Shown here piece by piece: positions 60,753-64,000 of a stretch of 64,000 nt of DNA (the stretch's first letter is position 1; every line of letters begins with the position of its first letter). The notes under the pieces are model-generated. The model was not told the DNA's origin, made no database searches, and was given only the letters and a program-made list of their open reading frames with translations. This DNA is from Thermoanaerobaculia bacterium (lineage in GTDB: Bacteria; Acidobacteriota; Thermoanaerobaculia; Multivoradales; Multivoraceae). The stretch covers positions 193,847-257,846 of the forward strand of contig JAJEHN010000008.1 in NCBI GenBank assembly GCA_022823665.1, written 5' to 3'. A program made the translations under genes and the position numbers.

Positions 60753-62486
60753 TTACTGTTGAGTTGGGAACGGGCTGCCAGGCACCAACTGCTGCCCCTG
60801 GTTTGCCGACGATGAACTCCCCGGACACATCACGGTTAGCATCGTCGAGGCAGCTACGTGGCTGCCCAGGATCCTTCCAGCGCTTGCGATACCAGGAACG
60901 ATGTCCGTGTTCAGCGCCTGGGCGGTGCTCAGAGGAGCGTAGATCCGCACCTTCGTCGGGTGGTTGTTGCCCGGTCCGCAGTGGGAGGTCGACGGCGAGA
61001 TCTCGATGCTACCGGTAGCCATCGTAGTTGTCGTCGTCCCGGGTTGCGTGGCACAGATGACCTCAGGGAGATCGCGCGTCACCGCCGGCGTCGTGTTGCC
61101 TGCGTCGTCGTTTGCGGTCTCCGTCAGGGTGTTCCTCTTGATCAAGTCGGCGTTGGCGGCCTGACCGTTCCACTCGGTCGCCCACGTGGCTTGGTCCGCC
61201 CAACTAGCGGTACCGGTGAGGTTGTTAGTGAGTCCGAGCGAAGCGCCCTGTGCATCCAGAGCAGCACCGCTACCATCCACCGTCACCATGACCGTCCCGC
61301 CCGAAGCGCCAGCGAAGTAGAGGACCGCACCCGCGCCACCAGTCCTCTCATCGGCCTTCTGCGTGCAGTACGTGAGCTGACCTCCGAACATCCCGAAACC
61401 GTTGTCGACTGCTGCGTCGATGGTGTCGTCCGTGGCAACGGCGATGTTGTTGTCAGCTCGCGAGTCGGCAGTAGTGCCCACTGAAGGGGCAGTCGCAGCC
61501 GTCTCCCCAGTTGCGAAGTGCCCAAGAACCACTTCGTCCGGCGTTGTCTCTTCCAGCACGGGGCCGTTCATCACCTCGCTGATGCCCGCCGACGCAAGCG
61601 TCGCGTTCGGCGCATCCGGAAGATCAACGGTGAAGTCCGCCGCGAAGGACTCAGGAACGTGACCTCCGGACGCCTTCATGTCCCAGCCTCTCAGGGCAGC
61701 GGCACTGTTGTGTCCGCTGGTACTGCCAGCCTCCGTCGAGACGTGGCCGGAACCGTTGCCCCAGAGCCCAAACGAAACCGTCACGGTTTCGCCCGCAACC
61801 ACCGGGCGGTACACGACGCCGTTCGTGACCCGCTGTCGCAAGCCAACACTGTTAGAAGGCCCGGTCACGGCGATCGCGGTACCCCCGTCGCCCAACATGC
61901 AGCCAGACTGTTGGCTCCAGTAGACCCTGCTGCCCGAGTGGTACCTGGGACCGCAGAGCGTCGCCGGCGCAGCCGGCGCCTCCGGCAACACGTGGTGCAG
62001 AATGCCGATACGACCGGTGCTCACCTCTTTGAGGATCGTGGTGGCGCCGCCCTCCATTGACTCCAGCGTGATGTCCGGCGAACCGGGGTTGGTCGGCATG
62101 ACCATGTCGTTACCGAGAGCGTCCTTCCTTACGAGTGACGCGACGGCCGAGTTCATGGTGTCGTTGATCCAGTACCATCCGCCGTCTTTCAGACCGACGA
62201 TCTCGACCGTGCCGCCGTCGGCGCAATCCAGACCGACATCGGCAGCGAGCCGCTGAGAAGCGATGCCATCGTCGTTTACCGGGGCAGTCCCGGTGGTGTT
62301 GACGCGACCGCAATCGACAACGAAGGTGACTTCGTCGTATCCATCCGCCTTCTCGCCGACGAAGCCACCCTCGCCCTTGAAGTAGGGAGCGACATGGCAA
62401 CCGTCCCCCTCGCACCTAGCGGTCTGGCCGAAGGCCATGGAGGCAGTCGCGCCAATCATGAGCGCGAACGTGAGATAGTTCTTCAC
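60753..62486 (-). CDS. Large secreted protein of unknown function
   Basis: 577 aa, GTG start at 62486 with AAGGAG 5 nt upstream. Cleavable signal peptide MKNYLTFALMIGATASMAFGQ. The mature protein is rich in Gly, Ala, Thr, Asp and Asn, with scattered Cys (CEGDGCH, VDCGRV, STLCGPRYH, CMLGDGG, YCTQKA, VICATQ, SHCGPGNNH), and looks beta-rich, like an S-layer or surface-structure protein. No domain recognised. Composition is less GC-rich than the neighbours. The C-terminal segment around SHCGPGNNHPTKVRIYAPLSTAQALN is repeated in the fragment at 62854-63036, and a recombinase gene lies beyond. The 5' leader contains two small hairpins. Confidence 0.75.
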   Translation of the reverse strand: MKNYLTFALMIGATASMAFGQTARCEGDGCHVAPYFKGEGGFVGEKADGYDEVTFVVDCGRVNTTGTAPVNDDGIASQRLAADVGLDCADGGTVEIVGLKDGGWYWINDTMNSAVASLVRKDALGNDMVMPTNPGSPDITLESMEGGATTILKEVSTGRIGILHHVLPEAPAAPATLCGPRYHSGSRVYWSQQSGCMLGDGGTAIAVTGPSNSVGLRQRVTNGVVYRPVVAGETVTVSFGLWGNGSGHVSTEAGSTSGHNSAAALRGWDMKASGGHVPESFAADFTVDLPDAPNATLASAGISEVMNGPVLEETTPDEVVLGHFATGETAATAPSVGTTADSRADNNIAVATDDTIDAAVDNGFGMFGGQLTYCTQKADERTGGAGAVLYFAGASGGTVMVTVDGSGAALDAQGASLGLTNNLTGTASWADQATWATEWNGQAANADLIKRNTLTETANDDAGNTTPAVTRDLPEVICATQPGTTTTTMATGSIEISPSTSHCGPGNNHPTKVRIYAPLSTAQALNTDIVPGIASAGRILGSHVAASTMLTVMCPGSSSSANQGQQLVPGSPFPTQQ

Positions 62487-62501
62487 TTGTTCTCCTTCTG
62501 T

Positions 62502-62542
62502 CCGGCGCCTTCCGCGCCGGCAAACCTGGGGCGATTAGCCCC
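62502..62542 (-). promoter_or_regulatory. Two leader hairpins of secreted-protein gene
   Basis: On the mRNA strand GGGGC-TAATC-GCCCC (62542-62528) and then CCGGCGC-GGAAG-GCGCCGG (62520-62502), directly before AGAAGGAG and the GTG start. They could stabilise the message or control translation. No known riboswitch consensus was recognised. Confidence 0.4.
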
Positions 62543-62853
62543 TTGTCCAAAATGACGGGGACGACCCCCGCCACAAATCTGTCTCTCAGCTAGTCCAGCG
62601 GAACGTCCGCCGGATTGCCTGTTCGGGCTCGCATCACCTCCAGGGGAAAAAGTGCCGTGCTCTCATTGCTGGGGATTTCGCAGGATCAGCCCGCGACGCC
62701 ATTCGGTGCCCGCGCTGAACCCGTCGTGCGAGGCACGTTACTTCCTCACTAGGGGTGTTATGTGTTGCTAAGTGCCGGTGCGGAACTTGCCTCGAATACG
62801 CACGTCAATCGGTGCATTGAACAAAAGAAACTACGCCCGGACGAGAGGGCTGG
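62543..62853. other. Intergenic leader and promoter region, no gene seen
   Basis: About 310 bp upstream of the secreted-protein leader with no supportable ORF. It must contain that gene's promoter. A clear -35/-10 pair could not be fixed by eye. Composition is less GC-rich than average. Confidence 0.4.
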
Positions 62854-63036
62854 TCATGCCCCTGCCGGCGACGACCGTAGTCGCTGACCGCCGGACCTCC
62901 CTGCCGACTCGAAGGGCGGAATCACACCGGGGTTCAGGTTGTTGGGGGTCTCCAGAGGGGTGTCGATCGGCGCCCTGACCGAGTGGCTGTTGCCCGGTCC
63001 GCAAACGAGCTTTGGCGGCGGCAGGTCAGCCACGAC
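62854..63036 (-). pseudogene. 3' fragment of a secreted-protein paralogue
   Basis: In the frame of the track ORF 62854-63246, residues VVADLPPPKLVCGPGNSHSV and APIDTPLETPNNLNPGVIPPFESAG match the C-terminal part of the 577-aa protein (SPSTSHCGPGNNHPTKVR, APLSTAQALNTDIVPGIASAG). At DNA level TGGYTGTTGCCCGGTCCGCA is shared (60961-60980 and 62984-63003). No signal peptide or upstream part of the gene is present; the sequence 5' to the match is unrelated and runs into the recombinase promoter. It is a truncated duplicate or a silent cassette. Confidence 0.6.
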
Positions 63037-63098
63037 GGACTGACTTCCCTGCAAGGTGGAACGGCGTGCCTGTCGTTCCGCCAAGGAGCTACGTATAC

Positions 63099-64000
63099 GT
63101 GAACACCAGAAACAGGCCGGACGCAGAACGCGTGTTCTCCGTCCGGGATGCACTTCGGACCTCGCTGTCCGCCAACACCCGCCGCGCCTACCGCAACGGC
63201 TGGCGCCGCTTCGCCGCCTACTGCGATGAGGCCGGCAAGAAGCCAATGGACGCGACGCCGGCCGACGTGGCCGGCTTCATCGTCAGGATGGCCTCGCAAC
63301 CCCGGTCGCCCAAGGCCACGACGGGCAGGCGGGAGCCGCTGTCCGTGGCCACGATCCGGGTCTATCTCGCGGCGATCAAGCGCAAGTACCGCGAGCGGAA
63401 CCGGCCCTCTCCCGTGGACGACCTCAGAGTGGTCGCTGTGCTGCGGGGACTGGGACGCCGGCGGGACCGGCGGGAGCGTCAGGTCAAGGCGCTGCGCGAG
63501 GACGAGATCGGCCGCATCCTGGCCTGCTGTGACGAGCAGGCGACGAACGACGGACGCGGTCTCATCGCGGTCCGGGACTCCGCGCTCGTGGCCATCGGCT
63601 TCGCCGCGGCGCTCCGGCGCTCAGAGCTCTGCGCCCTTCTGTTCGACGACGTGGAGTTCCTGAGCGCGTCCCGCAAGGCCGCGGGGATGTTCCTGCACAT
63701 CCGCAGGTCGAAGACGGACCAGTTCGGCCGCGGCCAGCGCGTCGCCGTGCCGGAGGGCCGTCTGCTCCGGCCCGCAGCCAGGCTCCGCCGCTGGCTGGCG
63801 CTTTCCGGCATCGAGTGGGGGCCGCTGTTCCAGACGATGCGGCGCGGCGGCCACGTCCAGGGAAGACCGTTGCACCCAACGGACGTCGCGCGGCTGGTCA
63901 AACGCTACGTGGCCGCCATCGGCCTGGACCCCGCTCACTACTCGGGCCACTCGCTGAGGGCGGGCTTCGTGACAAGCGCGGCGGCTCACGGGGCCCGGCT
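63099..64000 (+). CDS. Tyrosine recombinase/integrase, 3'-truncated by window edge
   Basis: Missing from the ORF track because no stop is reached. GTG 63099 has AAGGAG 11 nt upstream and opens VNTRNRPDAERVFSVRDALR. About 300 codons are open to the window end. The N-terminal SAM-like core-binding domain (SANTRRAYRNGWRRFAAYCDEAGK, PADVAGFIVRMAS) is followed by the catalytic domain: FAAALRRSELCALLFDDVEF (catalytic Arg173), HIRRSKTDQFGRGQRVAVP (Lys), and YSGHSLRAGFVTSAAAHG (His-x-x-Arg). The final Tyr lies beyond the window. It catalyses site-specific recombination of an element whose remainder is off the right edge; the neighbouring paralogue fragment may be its cargo or target. Confidence 0.93.
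   Translation, partial: MNTRNRPDAERVFSVRDALRTSLSANTRRAYRNGWRRFAAYCDEAGKKPMDATPADVAGFIVRMASQPRSPKATTGRREPLSVATIRVYLAAIKRKYRERNRPSPVDDLRVVAVLRGLGRRRDRRERQVKALREDEIGRILACCDEQATNDGRGLIAVRDSALVAIGFAAALRRSELCALLFDDVEFLSASRKAAGMFLHIRRSKTDQFGRGQRVAVPEGRLLRPAARLRRWLALSGIEWGPLFQTMRRGGHVQGRPLHPTDVARLVKRYVAAIGLDPAHYSGHSLRAGFVTSAAAHGAR

Noticed and set aside
62487-62760. Riboswitch (cyclic-di-GMP or cobalamin type) upstream of the secreted protein
   Set aside because: Two short hairpins exist but no recognised conserved aptamer sequence could be found by eye.

Overview
This is a high-GC, gene-dense stretch of a Gram-negative chromosome. A TonB-dependent receptor and many lipobox or Sec signal peptides indicate a diderm cell. 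The gene content (sulfatases, several PQQ-type quinoproteins, planctomycete-type cytochrome c, DUF3604, VCBS/FG-GAP protein, ADP-ribosylglycohydrolase, D-aminoacylase) resembles free-living or sponge-associated Acidobacteriota or Planctomycetota. That placement is inference; no rRNA or tRNA gene was seen.

Layout. 0-2.5 kb: 3' part of a sulfatase, an orphan antitoxin and a RelE/XRE toxin-antitoxin pair. 2.5-6 kb: peptide-type ABC importer (binding protein and two permeases, no ATPase). 6.1-10.2 kb, divergent: ABC exporter, GH32 hydrolase fused to an NTF2-like domain, and a 57-aa protein. 10.2-20 kb, minus strand: one long operon of TonB receptor, Fes-like esterase, two-subunit ABC exporter and a seven-repeat WD40 protein. 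20-27.7 kb, plus strand: tightly overlapping catabolic genes (ADP-ribosylglycohydrolase, cytochrome c/copper monooxygenase-like protein, serine dehydratase-like enzyme, class C beta-lactamase-like hydrolase, D-aminoacylase-like amidohydrolase). 27.8-32.1 kb: a HigBA-like module convergent with a 1201-aa SIR2-domain protein that looks like a phage-defence NADase. 32-41 kb: NTF2-like, VOC, quinoprotein, deacetylase, another toxin-antitoxin pair, SDR, FAD monooxygenase and an unknown membrane-anchored protein. 41.8-47.3 kb: an accessory minus-strand cluster (lipase-like hydrolase, two cysteine-containing lipoproteins, permuted papain-like enzyme, C2-like domain, LuxR regulator), with two genes broken by single-base frameshifts. 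47.7-60.5 kb: periplasmic oxidation and scavenging genes (sulfatase, VCBS lipoprotein, SoxC/SoxD-like pair, phosphotransferase, quinoproteins, cytochrome c, DUF3604, SpoIIE-type phosphatase). 60.7-64 kb: a large secreted protein, a fragment of a paralogue and the start of a tyrosine recombinase that the ORF track missed.

The most striking unlisted structure is an interspersed repeat. Three full copies are exactly 72 bp and fold into three consecutive stem-loops ending in GCACCCAGTG. The stems of hairpins 1 and 3 differ between copies by paired, compensatory changes, so the fold rather than the sequence is conserved. Degenerate or partial copies lie at about seven other places, including one in frame inside the DUF3604 gene and one (a full copy) forming the N-terminal coding region of a cytochrome c. 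A second pattern is that all four toxin-antitoxin loci have a sigma70-like promoter whose -10 box ends 6-7 nt before the start codon, which predicts leaderless mRNAs; three of the four also have a palindromic operator over the -10 box.
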